In this document: positions 41,646-48,302 of the stretch, piece by piece
Numbering within the stretch: position 1 is the stretch's first letter
How the letters are laid out: each line of letters starts with the position of its first letter
From: an uncultured Lentisphaeraceae bacterium
GTDB taxonomy: Bacteria > Verrucomicrobiota > Kiritimatiellia > RFP12 > DVOR01
Assembly (NCBI GenBank): GCA_937892925.1
Contig: CALBHX010000078.1
Coordinates: forward strand, 1 to 48,302
Length of the DNA stretch: 48,302 nt
Direction: 5' to 3'
Program-made: the position numbers and the translations under genes
The notes under the pieces: model-generated
The model's database searches: none
Seen by the model: only the letters and a program-made list of their open reading frames with translations
What the model was told of the DNA's origin: nothing

Positions 41646-43064
41646 TTAGAAGTAGAGGTCGCGCTCACCAGCGCGGATACGCGCCAACCGAGCTTTGGCT
41701 TCGACTTGCAAACGGGGTTCCAGCTTTTCCAGCTCCCGGGCGATTACAGCCTCACCTTTTACTTTCACCGCAGGCGAGGCATAATCTTGAACATATTCCG
41801 CAAGCGTCATAATCGCATTAGGTGTACAGAACTTCCCAATGAATCCCGGAATGGCATACTCCATAAAATGTTCACCCGTTCGCCCAAGACGATAACAGCT
41901 GGTACAAAAGCTGGGGATATACCCATCATCAAGAATTTCCCCGATAACCTCATCAAGGCTTCGAGTATCGCCCACCTGAAATTGTTCACGATTCAGCACC
42001 TGCTCAGCTCCGGTACGTTTCTCCTGATATCCGCCGATCTCAAGCTTGGTTCCGGCATCAATTTGCGAAACGCCGAAAGCCAAAACTTCATGACGTAACT
42101 CGGCCGGTTCACGAGCGGTCATAATCAATCCGGTATATGGCACTGCCAGACGGAGAATAGCCACAAGCCGCTTGTATTCCGCATCACTCACCTGCCACTT
42201 AAGATCCAGCTTAAGCCCCTCTGCAGGCTTAATCCGCGGGAAACTTAACGTGTGCGGCCCCACACCAAACGTCGCCTGCAGATAACGTGCATGCGTCACC
42301 ATAGCAAGCACCTCGAACCGCCAATCATATAACCCGAACAATACCCCCAGACCCATATCATCAATACCGGCTCGGAAAGCCCGATCAAACGCATTCAACC
42401 GCCACAGATAATTTCCCTTCGTGGTAGCAGCCGGGTGCCATTGCGCATATGTGGCCTTATGATACGTTTCCTGGAAGATCTGATAGGTACCAATACCAGC
42501 AGCCTTAACCGTGCGGAATCCCGCTTCATCCAAAGGTGCAGCATTGATGTTCACACGACGAATCTCGCCCCGGCCGTTTTTGGTTCCGTAAACCGTGCGA
42601 ACGGTGTGCGCGATAAACTCAGGGTCGTATTTTGGGCTTTCCCCGTACACAAGAATCAGGCGTTTGTGCCCCAAGGCTTCCAATGCCTGCGTTTCTCGCA
42701 CCAATTCTTCATCAGAGAGTGTATGGCGAACAGCCGTAGTGAGCGACCTTCGAAACCCACAATACTTACAATCATTCACACAAAAATTGCCCACATACAA
42801 AGGCGCAAAAAACACTATTCGATTACCGTAGACCTCTCGTTTCAATGTTCTAGCGGCCTCAAAGATTTCCTCTACTAACGCTGGGCTCTCTGCCCCAAGC
42901 AGAACGGCTGTTTCTTCAACCGTCAAGGCTTCTTTGCTAAGACTTTTGGCAATCACACGGCGTACAGCCTCAGGATCCTCGCGCATTCCGGCAACGAGCC
43001 CCTCAAGCTTTGCATCATCGATAAAGTCGACCGCGTCAGGCATTGTCATATCCATGTGAAACAT
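41646..43064 (-). CDS. hydG: [FeFe]-hydrogenase H-cluster maturase HydG
   Basis: A radical SAM tyrosine lyase that makes the CO and cyanide ligands of the H-cluster. 472 aa, the normal length. The SAM cluster motif NFCVNDCKYCGF (Cx3Cx2C, about 84-95) is present. The HydG-specific C-terminal site FCTSCYRLGRTGEHFMEY (about 378-395) with its CxxC for the second cluster separates it from ThiH. It implies that the organism makes an [FeFe]-hydrogenase, but hydE, hydF and the hydrogenase itself are not in this window. The ATG at 43064 has GGAG 9 nt upstream. Confidence 0.95.
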   Translation of the reverse strand: MFHMDMTMPDAVDFIDDAKLEGLVAGMREDPEAVRRVIAKSLSKEALTVEETAVLLGAESPALVEEIFEAARTLKREVYGNRIVFFAPLYVGNFCVNDCKYCGFRRSLTTAVRHTLSDEELVRETQALEALGHKRLILVYGESPKYDPEFIAHTVRTVYGTKNGRGEIRRVNINAAPLDEAGFRTVKAAGIGTYQIFQETYHKATYAQWHPAATTKGNYLWRLNAFDRAFRAGIDDMGLGVLFGLYDWRFEVLAMVTHARYLQATFGVGPHTLSFPRIKPAEGLKLDLKWQVSDAEYKRLVAILRLAVPYTGLIMTAREPAELRHEVLAFGVSQIDAGTKLEIGGYQEKRTGAEQVLNREQFQVGDTRSLDEVIGEILDDGYIPSFCTSCYRLGRTGEHFMEYAIPGFIGKFCTPNAIMTLAEYVQDYASPAVKVKGEAVIARELEKLEPRLQVEAKARLARIRAGERDLYF

Positions 43065-43179
43065 AGGTCTCTCTCCTTTGCCCGAGCACGCCTTTTCCTG
43101 CTTCATGCGGACGTGCCGCGCGCCACCGGAGGCAAAAAACCGCCCTATGATACACCGCTTACCCTATTTAGTGCAACTT

Positions 43180-44265
43180 TCAGTGTTTCGAATGCCATGG
43201 CAGGTGCCCAGTTCGCCACACACCATACCCCAAGAGCCCCGCCAGCGGCAGACAAAGTAACGCGCCCAATAGATGAGAATGTGCGTGCTCGCCTGTAGAG
43301 GTCGCAGACGGTATGCACACCACATCTGCTAACGGGAAGTCTATCAACAACCCCATACCCACCGCGACTACAACCACTCCAACAACAAAACAGCACACCG
43401 TCCGAATTCCTAACGCCCGCCCCAACACCAGCAGCGCACCCAAGTGCGTGGTTGGCGCACAAGCCAAAAACACAAAGGCTGCACCTGGCGTCAAACCGCC
43501 GGCGATCAACCCAACCGTTACGGGGATCATGGCCAATGAACACGCATACGATGGAATACCCACGATCACGGCCAACAGGTACGCCACCGGCAACGAAACG
43601 CCTTGCAATACCCCAGTCGGCACGAACACCTCCAATGCCGCCGCAAGCAACACGCCTATCAACAGAAAGCCTGCCACCTCTCCAGGCAAATGAACAAACG
43701 CATAATACGCGGCCTCCCGTAATCGTATCGAACGGCTGACGAACTCATGATGATGAGCTTCACCGTCATGATGTGGATGATCCGGCTCATGATGATGGCA
43801 GGCACATAACGCTCCGCACGACGCATCCAAATCCTCCGTCTCCTTTGGCGGTGGCTGTGCCACACCAAACCAACGAACCAACGCCCCCGACAGTAAGCCA
43901 GCCAACACCGCTCCCACCAACCGCAACAGCGTAAACACCGGGCCAAGCATGGGCCAACTAATTAGTACCGCGTCTGCTCCCGACTGCGGCGTTGAAGCCA
44001 AAAATGCGCAAACGGGTGCCTTCCGTGCCCCGCTTTTTCGCAACGCCAAACCAACCAACAGCACTCCGCAGGAACAGATAGGCAATGGGAGCCCACAAAT
44101 TGAAGCCTTCACGATCGGCAACCATCCGGCACCTCCCAGATGCCGCCGCATCCACTGATCACTCAAAAAAAATGAACATAAAAATGCCACTACGAACCCC
44201 AATAGAAGCCAGGGAGCCATATCAAACCAAATATCTAGAAACGTATCCAAAAACTGCCCGACCAT
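43180..44265 (-). CDS. SO_0444/DUF318-type permease, predicted Cu/Zn efflux
   Basis: 361 aa with about ten membrane helices. The first half carries ICGLPLPICSCGV (about 58-70) and ASTPQSGADAVLISW (about 90), the hallmarks of the PF03773 permeases. A cytoplasmic or periplasmic loop (about 160-180) is rich in His and Cys (CACHHHEPDHPHHDG), an obvious metal-binding segment. The second half repeats the fold (GIPSYACSLAMIPV, LACAPTTHLGAL). By family it exports copper, zinc or organo-metalloids. The specific metal is inferred from the His loop. The ATG at 44265 has GAGG 5 nt upstream. A longer start at 44283 is possible. Confidence 0.85.
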   Translation of the reverse strand: MVGQFLDTFLDIWFDMAPWLLLGFVVAFLCSFFLSDQWMRRHLGGAGWLPIVKASICGLPLPICSCGVLLVGLALRKSGARKAPVCAFLASTPQSGADAVLISWPMLGPVFTLLRLVGAVLAGLLSGALVRWFGVAQPPPKETEDLDASCGALCACHHHEPDHPHHDGEAHHHEFVSRSIRLREAAYYAFVHLPGEVAGFLLIGVLLAAALEVFVPTGVLQGVSLPVAYLLAVIVGIPSYACSLAMIPVTVGLIAGGLTPGAAFVFLACAPTTHLGALLVLGRALGIRTVCCFVVGVVVVAVGMGLLIDFPLADVVCIPSATSTGEHAHSHLLGALLCLPLAGLLGYGVWRTGHLPWHSKH

Positions 44266-44309
44266 AAATACCTCATGCTTCATCTGTCAATCGTCACATC
44301 TTTAATCGA

Positions 44310-45605
44310 TCATTGGCTATTGGCTAGCGCCGCAGCCAAAACCGAAAGCCCCGGATCGCGTGCACCCAAAACGGCCAGGCACGCTCCCGGTTCCGCCAAA
44401 GCCCGCAGCCGAGTCTCAGCCTCCGGCAATGAGGCCACCCCCTCCGCCGGACATGTTAGCCGCGCCAACAATGCCTCACTATTCACAGAACGATCCGCTG
44501 AACCGCCGGCATCATAAACCGGAAGCACCAGAAGACGGTCACATGGGCGCACCGTAGCATTAAACATTGCAGCCAACCCATCCAGCATTTTCCGCAACGG
44601 CGCGTACCCGTGCGGCCGCCAAACACCGAATACACCCCGGGGAAAAACCGCCGTCAACGTTGACCATGCCGCCTGAAGCTTCTCGATATTATGCGCATAG
44701 TCATCGACTACCATTGCCCCTTGGCACATTCCCACCCGCTCCAGACGGCGACGAATTCCGCGGAACCTAGTCAATGCCACCCGAAGCACTTCAGGATCGC
44801 ACCCCAACGCCACCGCCATGGACAAAGCAGCCTCGGCATTGGCAATATTGTGAACACCAGGCATCGACAGCCGCCACATGCTTTCACGCCAAACAAACGT
44901 GCTCCCCCACCCCTCACTCGAAATCCACTGCGCCGTCCCTGAGCCATCGCTAAGATCCACCACATATCCAGAGGCCTTCGCTTTAAATGTCCGGAACAAT
45001 TCTTCCGCCTCTATTTTAGGGAAGTGGTCACTGGAGGCATTGGTTACAATCACATGCGTAGGAGATAATACCATCAGCGATTTGTCAGACTCATCCGCCT
45101 CCACCACCATCAGCCCATCAGCACGAGAAGAGTCTCGTGCTGAACCTATACGTGTACCCCCCTGATTCCACCCAGTTATCTCCGCCCCGTTGATCACCGC
45201 AGGTTCGCGCCCACACATCGTCAAAAGATAACCCAACAGCGCTGTTACTGAAGACTTGCCACACGTCCCCGTAACCGCAATCAATTCATACCCACGTGCC
45301 AGCTCAGCCAAAGCCTCACTGCGATGCAATACGCGCGCACCAACACGCCGCGCCTCCACTAAATCCGGATTGTCCACCTCAATGGCTGTAGAATACACCA
45401 CCGTCTTCTCCGCTGTTACTCCGGATCCATCCTGCGGGAAAAGCTCAACTCCCTCGCGGCGCAACGTACTCAACACCGGCGTTTCCCCCCCTTGGGCAAA
45501 CAACCGATCCGAACCGCTCACACACCACCCCCTATCACAGCACACCTGCGCCAATGCGCTCATCCCACCCCCGCCAATACCGATAAAATGAATCTGTTTC
45601 TCCAT
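44310..45605 (-). CDS. Divergent Mur ligase, MurC-like
   Basis: 431 aa. The N-terminal Rossmann part starts IHFIGIGGGGMSALAQ, the UDP-muramoyl-binding signature of MurC/Mpl. The ATP loop reads TGTCGKSSVTALLG (about 108-121) where MurC has TGTHGKTTT. ADESDKS (about 165) and MPGVHNIANAEAAL (about 243-256) follow. VDDYAHNIEKLQAAW (about 302) replaces the usual DDYGHHPTEI. The lysine and acidic residues for ATP remain. MurC adds L-Ala to UDP-MurNAc; Mpl recycles tripeptide. The altered His positions make me less sure that it is the essential MurC. It may be a paralogue with another acceptor. No mur or fts cluster surrounds it. Confidence 0.75.
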   Translation of the reverse strand: MEKQIHFIGIGGGGMSALAQVCCDRGWCVSGSDRLFAQGGETPVLSTLRREGVELFPQDGSGVTAEKTVVYSTAIEVDNPDLVEARRVGARVLHRSEALAELARGYELIAVTGTCGKSSVTALLGYLLTMCGREPAVINGAEITGWNQGGTRIGSARDSSRADGLMVVEADESDKSLMVLSPTHVIVTNASSDHFPKIEAEELFRTFKAKASGYVVDLSDGSGTAQWISSEGWGSTFVWRESMWRLSMPGVHNIANAEAALSMAVALGCDPEVLRVALTRFRGIRRRLERVGMCQGAMVVDDYAHNIEKLQAAWSTLTAVFPRGVFGVWRPHGYAPLRKMLDGLAAMFNATVRPCDRLLVLPVYDAGGSADRSVNSEALLARLTCPAEGVASLPEAETRLRALAEPGACLAVLGARDPGLSVLAAALANSQ

Positions 45606-45627
45606 GACTATACACACTCCGCTTTCA

Positions 45628-46383
45628 TTAGCCTTCAGGGGTACGCGCTGCAGCGGCAGCCTGTTTTCCAGCCCAGCTCATCTGATGCGCAGCACCAAGC
45701 ATAATCCGTGCATCCGGGTCTGTCCGTACACCTCGAGAAAAAATCCGTTGGAACCCCTGCATCATATGATCCGCCTTCTGCCTATCCATAAACCCAATAT
45801 CGAGCATCGCCTGACGCCACTTGCCCATCAATGCCTCCTTCGTAGCCTGCGAGGCAAGCGAAACCGCTTCCTCCACCGGGCTGACATAAGCACCGGTAGC
45901 CGTATACAACTCATACGCCACGATCAACAATGCCTGTGCAAGATTCAAACTTTGATAACGTTCATCTACAGGAATCCGGATCAGATGCGTGCACTGCGCT
46001 ATCTCATCGTTATGCAATCCCTGATCCTCCCGCCCGAAAACAATCGCCACCGCCCCCTGTGCCGCTAATCGCAGGATCTCCGGCGCAAGCACTCGCGGCG
46101 TTTGAACCGTAGCACGATATAATCCACCGCGCGCCGTAGTGCCTACCACGGCTACACATTCCGCCAACGCCTCCTGCAGCGTCTCCGTTTCCCGGCGAGC
46201 ATCCAAAATATCCACAGCATGCACCGCCAATCGACGCCCCTCTTCCCATCCATCCAAAATACGCGGCGCCACCAACGTCAAATGCCGCAACCCCATGTTC
46301 GCCATTGCTCGGCACACGCTACCCACATTTCCAGAATAAAGCGTACCCACCAGTACCACCCGAATATTTTCAAGCGGATTCAT
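45628..46383 (-). CDS. trmJ: tRNA/rRNA 2'-O-methyltransferase, TrmJ (SPOUT)
   Basis: 251 aa. SpoU/TrmH-family knotted methyltransferase. NIRVVLVGTLYSGNVGSVCRAMANMG at the start (the family's P/YSGNVG motif, here in about 5-30), AIVFGREDQGL (about 118, motif 2) and IPVDERYQSLNLAQALLI (about 140, motif 3, SLNLAQA) are typical of TrmJ, which methylates position 32 of tRNAs. A helical tail of about 80 aa fits TrmJ. The second ATG (46383) is preferred, with GGAGG 6 nt upstream. The first ATG (46386) is too close to it. It is 14 bp downstream of the M42 gene. Confidence 0.88.
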   Translation of the reverse strand: MNPLENIRVVLVGTLYSGNVGSVCRAMANMGLRHLTLVAPRILDGWEEGRRLAVHAVDILDARRETETLQEALAECVAVVGTTARGGLYRATVQTPRVLAPEILRLAAQGAVAIVFGREDQGLHNDEIAQCTHLIRIPVDERYQSLNLAQALLIVAYELYTATGAYVSPVEEAVSLASQATKEALMGKWRQAMLDIGFMDRQKADHMMQGFQRIFSRGVRTDPDARIMLGAAHQMSWAGKQAAAAARTPEG

Positions 46384-46397
46384 CATGTCCTCCTTCT

Positions 46398-47360
46398 TCA
46401 AGCCTGCCGAAGCAAACATCTCACCACAGCGGCCACTGCGCCCGGCCACGCCTCCAAATCTCGTTTGGCGATACATTCCATCGGTCCATGATTCCCCTCC
46501 GTCGGGAGAAGCACAGGAACAACCGGAACCGGCACCCCCATAGCCGGGAATGCCCGCGCATCTGTACCGGAAAAATTATACACCTCCGTCTGCAATGGCA
46601 CCGAACAAGACGACAACTGATCCCGTTCCAATGGCGACAACAACACGGATGCATCCGAAAGCGTGATCACCGGACCACCTTCCAATACTACACCCTGTTC
46701 CGCGTTCGTATACGTTACATCCAATACCACCACCGCGTCTACATGCACCTGACGTGCTAGAACATTGGCTCCAAACCCATTTACCTCTTCCATCGCCGTA
46801 GCCGCCAACAGAACATTACATTCCGTCAATAAACGCGTATACCGAGTATACCACTCTGCCACCAAAGCACATGCAATCCGGTTATCCAAAAACGGCGAGT
46901 GTATCTGCTCATCATCCTCCTGCCACGCAAATGCCCAACACAGACGATCGCCCTGACGTACATCTGGACAGGGCTCCGACAAAATCACCTGCAATGGCTC
47001 CCGGCGGGACCAGGCCGCCGAATCTTCCGGTGCATACACGTATGCCGAGACCAAACGCCCCCCCACTTTCAATACCAACTCCGCATTCTGCGGCGAAATG
47101 CCTCCCAACGCCAACACCTTCAGTTCCATAGCCGACATCACCACACTCACCACGAACCCCGGGCTATCCGCATGCGCAACCAACAGCACTGAATCGGCTT
47201 TTTTCCGTACCGCAGGCTCTGCCAACACGGCATATCGCCCCAAACGCGAAACGTCCAAACCCTGTAGTTCCCACCGCGCAGCTAGCGCATCAAAAACCGC
47301 GCCTTCATCTCCAGGCGTTGAATGTAGCGAACAAAAAGACTTCAATACTGTCCAATCCAT
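46398..47360 (-). CDS. M42-family metallopeptidase
   Basis: 320 aa, similar to the glutamyl-aminopeptidase/endoglucanase-M-like group, dinuclear zinc aminopeptidases that form large cytosolic shells. Ligand positions are visible: VAHADSPGF (about 65; HxD), SPFLDNRIACAL (about 158; bridging Asp), ATAMEEVNGFG (about 190; catalytic Glu-Glu), VVLDVT (about 212) and EGNHGPMECI (about 295; last His). The fold is shorter than the usual 340-360 aa, and the central beta insert looks reduced. The start at 47360 is set by an extended -10 only 8 nt upstream, predicting leaderless translation. An ATG 6 nt earlier would overlap the promoter. Confidence 0.85.
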   Translation of the reverse strand: MDWTVLKSFCSLHSTPGDEGAVFDALAARWELQGLDVSRLGRYAVLAEPAVRKKADSVLLVAHADSPGFVVSVVMSAMELKVLALGGISPQNAELVLKVGGRLVSAYVYAPEDSAAWSRREPLQVILSEPCPDVRQGDRLCWAFAWQEDDEQIHSPFLDNRIACALVAEWYTRYTRLLTECNVLLAATAMEEVNGFGANVLARQVHVDAVVVLDVTYTNAEQGVVLEGGPVITLSDASVLLSPLERDQLSSCSVPLQTEVYNFSGTDARAFPAMGVPVPVVPVLLPTEGNHGPMECIAKRDLEAWPGAVAAVVRCLLRQA

Positions 47361-47368
47361 GACCATTT

Positions 47369-47377
47369 ATTATAACA
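47369..47377 (-). promoter_or_regulatory. Extended -10 promoter of the M42 gene (predicted leaderless)
   Basis: On the minus strand TGTTATAAT, 8 nt before the ATG at 47360. A promoter so close leaves no room for a ribosome site, as at rnr and mfd. Confidence 0.5.
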
Positions 47378-47464
47378 CATCCATTACAACAGGCTAATTC
47401 ACAACCTATACATTTTTGGACTCCAACTTCAACCACCTCCACAACCATACCGAAACAATCAAAA

Positions 47465-47523
47465 CCTGCCCCGACTTTTGTATGAACTCGCCCCGAGTTC
47501 ACCCTTAACACGCCCCAACCTTT
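47465..47523. repeat. GCCCC-core periodic array E at the foreign junction
   Basis: Three cores on the plus strand, GCCCCGACTTT (47468), GCCCCGAGTTC (47490) and GCCCCAACCTT (47512), are spaced exactly 22 and 22 bp. The middle copy is itself a dyad, GAACTCG-CCC-CGAGTTC. The array ends where the sequence switches to a high-GC coding segment at about 47523. Confidence 0.78.
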
Positions 47524-47976
47524 CTGGGCGCGCTCAACCCGCGCACGCTGCTCATTGTCGATGAGCTGCACGAGCTGGTGGTTTCTGCCACGCGCACGCA
47601 GACGCGCCGGGTGGTGGAGATTATCCGCGAAGCTTACGACCGCACGCGCTGCGGGCTGGTGCTCTGCGGCACCGATGTGGTGGAGGAGGGGCTGCTTCAG
47701 GGGCCCGATGCGGGGCTGCTCGATCAGATTGTGCAGCGCGCCATTGCCGTGCGCCTGCCCCGGCAGATCCCCGAGGCGGATATTCTGGCGGTGGCGGCGG
47801 CGGCCGGGCTGCCGGTGCAGAGCGTCCCCCCGCCCATTCTCAAAGAGCTCAAAGGGCTGCGGATGAACCGGCTGGCGCTGCTCTGCGCCATGACCGCCGA
47901 AGCCGCCGAGCGCCGCGGTCAAGCCCCCGACTGGGAGCTCTGGCTCCAAACCCGCCGGGCGCTCCTGGGCGCGTGA
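47524..47976 (+). CDS. 5'-truncated AAA ATPase, MuB/TnsC-like
   Basis: About 150 codons in frame with no start codon. They open just after the periodic repeat and run LGALNPRTLLIVDELHELV, which holds a Walker B motif (LLIVDE). RCGLVLCGTDVVEEGL (sensor 1 region) and DQIVQRAIAVRLPRQIPE follow. The Walker A and everything before it are missing, so the gene is broken or joined artificially. By pattern it resembles transposition-helper ATPases of Mu-like phages and Tn7-like elements. That is inference. Codon use is strongly GC-rich (for example GTG-GCG-GCG runs), unlike all genes before 47500. A recombinase gene follows with a 15-bp gap. Confidence 0.6.
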   Translation: MGALNPRTLLIVDELHELVVSATRTQTRRVVEIIREAYDRTRCGLVLCGTDVVEEGLLQGPDAGLLDQIVQRAIAVRLPRQIPEADILAVAAAAGLPVQSVPPPILKELKGLRMNRLALLCAMTAEAAERRGQAPDWELWLQTRRALLGA

Positions 47977-47991
47977 GGAGGAATGCGCGTG

Positions 47992-48302
47992 ATGAAGACC
48001 TATGGCTATATTCGCGTTTCAACGAAAGAGCAGCATGCGGAGCGGCAGGTGATTGCCCTGCGGGAAGCCGGCGTGGCGGAGGCGCAGATTTACATGGACA
48101 AGCAGTCCGGCAAGGACTTCAACCGCCCGCACTATCAGAAGCTGCTGCGGAAGATGAAAAAAGACGATCTGCTCTATCTCAAGAGCATCGACCGCCTGGG
48201 GCGCAATTACGCGGAAATCTTGGAGCAGTGGCGCTTGCTCACCAAGGAGAAGGGCATCGACATTGTGGTGCTGGACATGCCGCTGCTGGATACCCGGCGC
48301 GG
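47992..48302 (+). CDS. Serine recombinase (resolvase/invertase family), 3' end outside window
   Basis: At least 103 residues, running off the window. It starts MKTYGYIRVSTKEQHAERQ, the N-terminal catalytic motif of the resolvase family with the nucleophile at Ser10. YMDKQSGKDFNRPHYQKLLR, LLYLKSIDRLGRNYAEILEQW (seen in parts; Arg of the RLGRN motif) and IVVLDMPLLDTR follow. The Shine-Dalgarno AGGAGGA is 9 nt before this ATG. An in-frame ATG at 47983 touches the ribosome site and is less likely. It shares high GC with the ATPase fragment and completes a mobile-element signature. It may resolve or invert DNA of the element it came with. Confidence 0.9.
   Translation, partial: MKTYGYIRVSTKEQHAERQVIALREAGVAEAQIYMDKQSGKDFNRPHYQKLLRKMKKDDLLYLKSIDRLGRNYAEILEQWRLLTKEKGIDIVVLDMPLLDTRR

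Noticed and set aside
1..48302. tRNA genes
   Set aside because: No stretch with a TTCRANY T-loop between cloverleaf-forming arms was seen in the intergenic regions. A covariance search could still find one.

Overview
The window looks like chromosome of an obligately or facultatively anaerobic Gram-negative bacterium. The signs are a class III anaerobic ribonucleotide reductase with its activase (nrdD/nrdG), an [FeFe]-hydrogenase maturase (hydG), the FeoA/FeoB ferrous-iron system, MEP-pathway ispG, an outer-membrane beta-barrel candidate, and a lysosomal-type GH89 alpha-N-acetylglucosaminidase of the kind that feeds on host glycans. Together with the rseP-ispG pairing and a fused leuC-leuD, this suggests a gut-type member of the PVC group (possibly Kiritimatiellota). 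The taxonomy is inference, not read from a marker gene. No tRNA, rRNA operon or CRISPR array was seen. The only structured RNA gene recognised is rnpB. Layout: 123-6621 (+) is a housekeeping run: rnr, a PHP-family histidinol-phosphatase-like gene, rseP, ispG and a polyprenol-phosphate glycosyltransferase. 6808-10735 (-) carries an outer-membrane protein and feoA-feoB. 11100-14312 (+) is mfd. 14459-21719 (+) is a tightly coupled surface-polysaccharide cluster with two glycosyltransferases, a deacetylase, a QueC-like PP-loop enzyme, two polysaccharide pyruvyltransferases and a hexapeptide acyltransferase. It ends at a perfect palindromic terminator shared with rpsA (-). 24214-28275 (+) holds an EamA exporter, ybeY, pheS (without pheT), a nitroreductase and mutY. 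28402-35340 (-) holds leuCD, a TPR protein, a small Lys/Ala-tailed glycogen-binding-module protein behind a near-consensus promoter, and GH89. A U32 peptidase-like RNA-modification gene (+) and nrdG/nrdD (-) follow. 40521-47360 (-) is rnpB, a COG1579-type zinc-ribbon protein, hydG, a metal-efflux permease, a divergent MurC-like ligase, trmJ and an M42 peptidase. The last 0.8 kb changes abruptly to much higher GC. It carries a 5'-truncated AAA ATPase (MuB/TnsC-like by inference) and the start of a serine recombinase, so it is either a mobile-element fragment or a chimeric join. The most unusual signal is a family of short intergenic arrays built on a GCCCC core repeated at 21-23 bp centre-to-centre (about two helical turns). 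There are four clear arrays and one degenerate one (about 10951, 23892, 35486, 40369 and 47465). The four clear arrays lie between divergently oriented genes, and copies may switch strand within an array while keeping the spacing. The last array abuts the foreign junction. A second recurrent pattern is an extended -10 (TGnTATAMT), which in three cases (rnr, mfd, M42 peptidase) sits only 7-8 nt before the start codon and so predicts leaderless mRNAs. This also corrects the mfd start.
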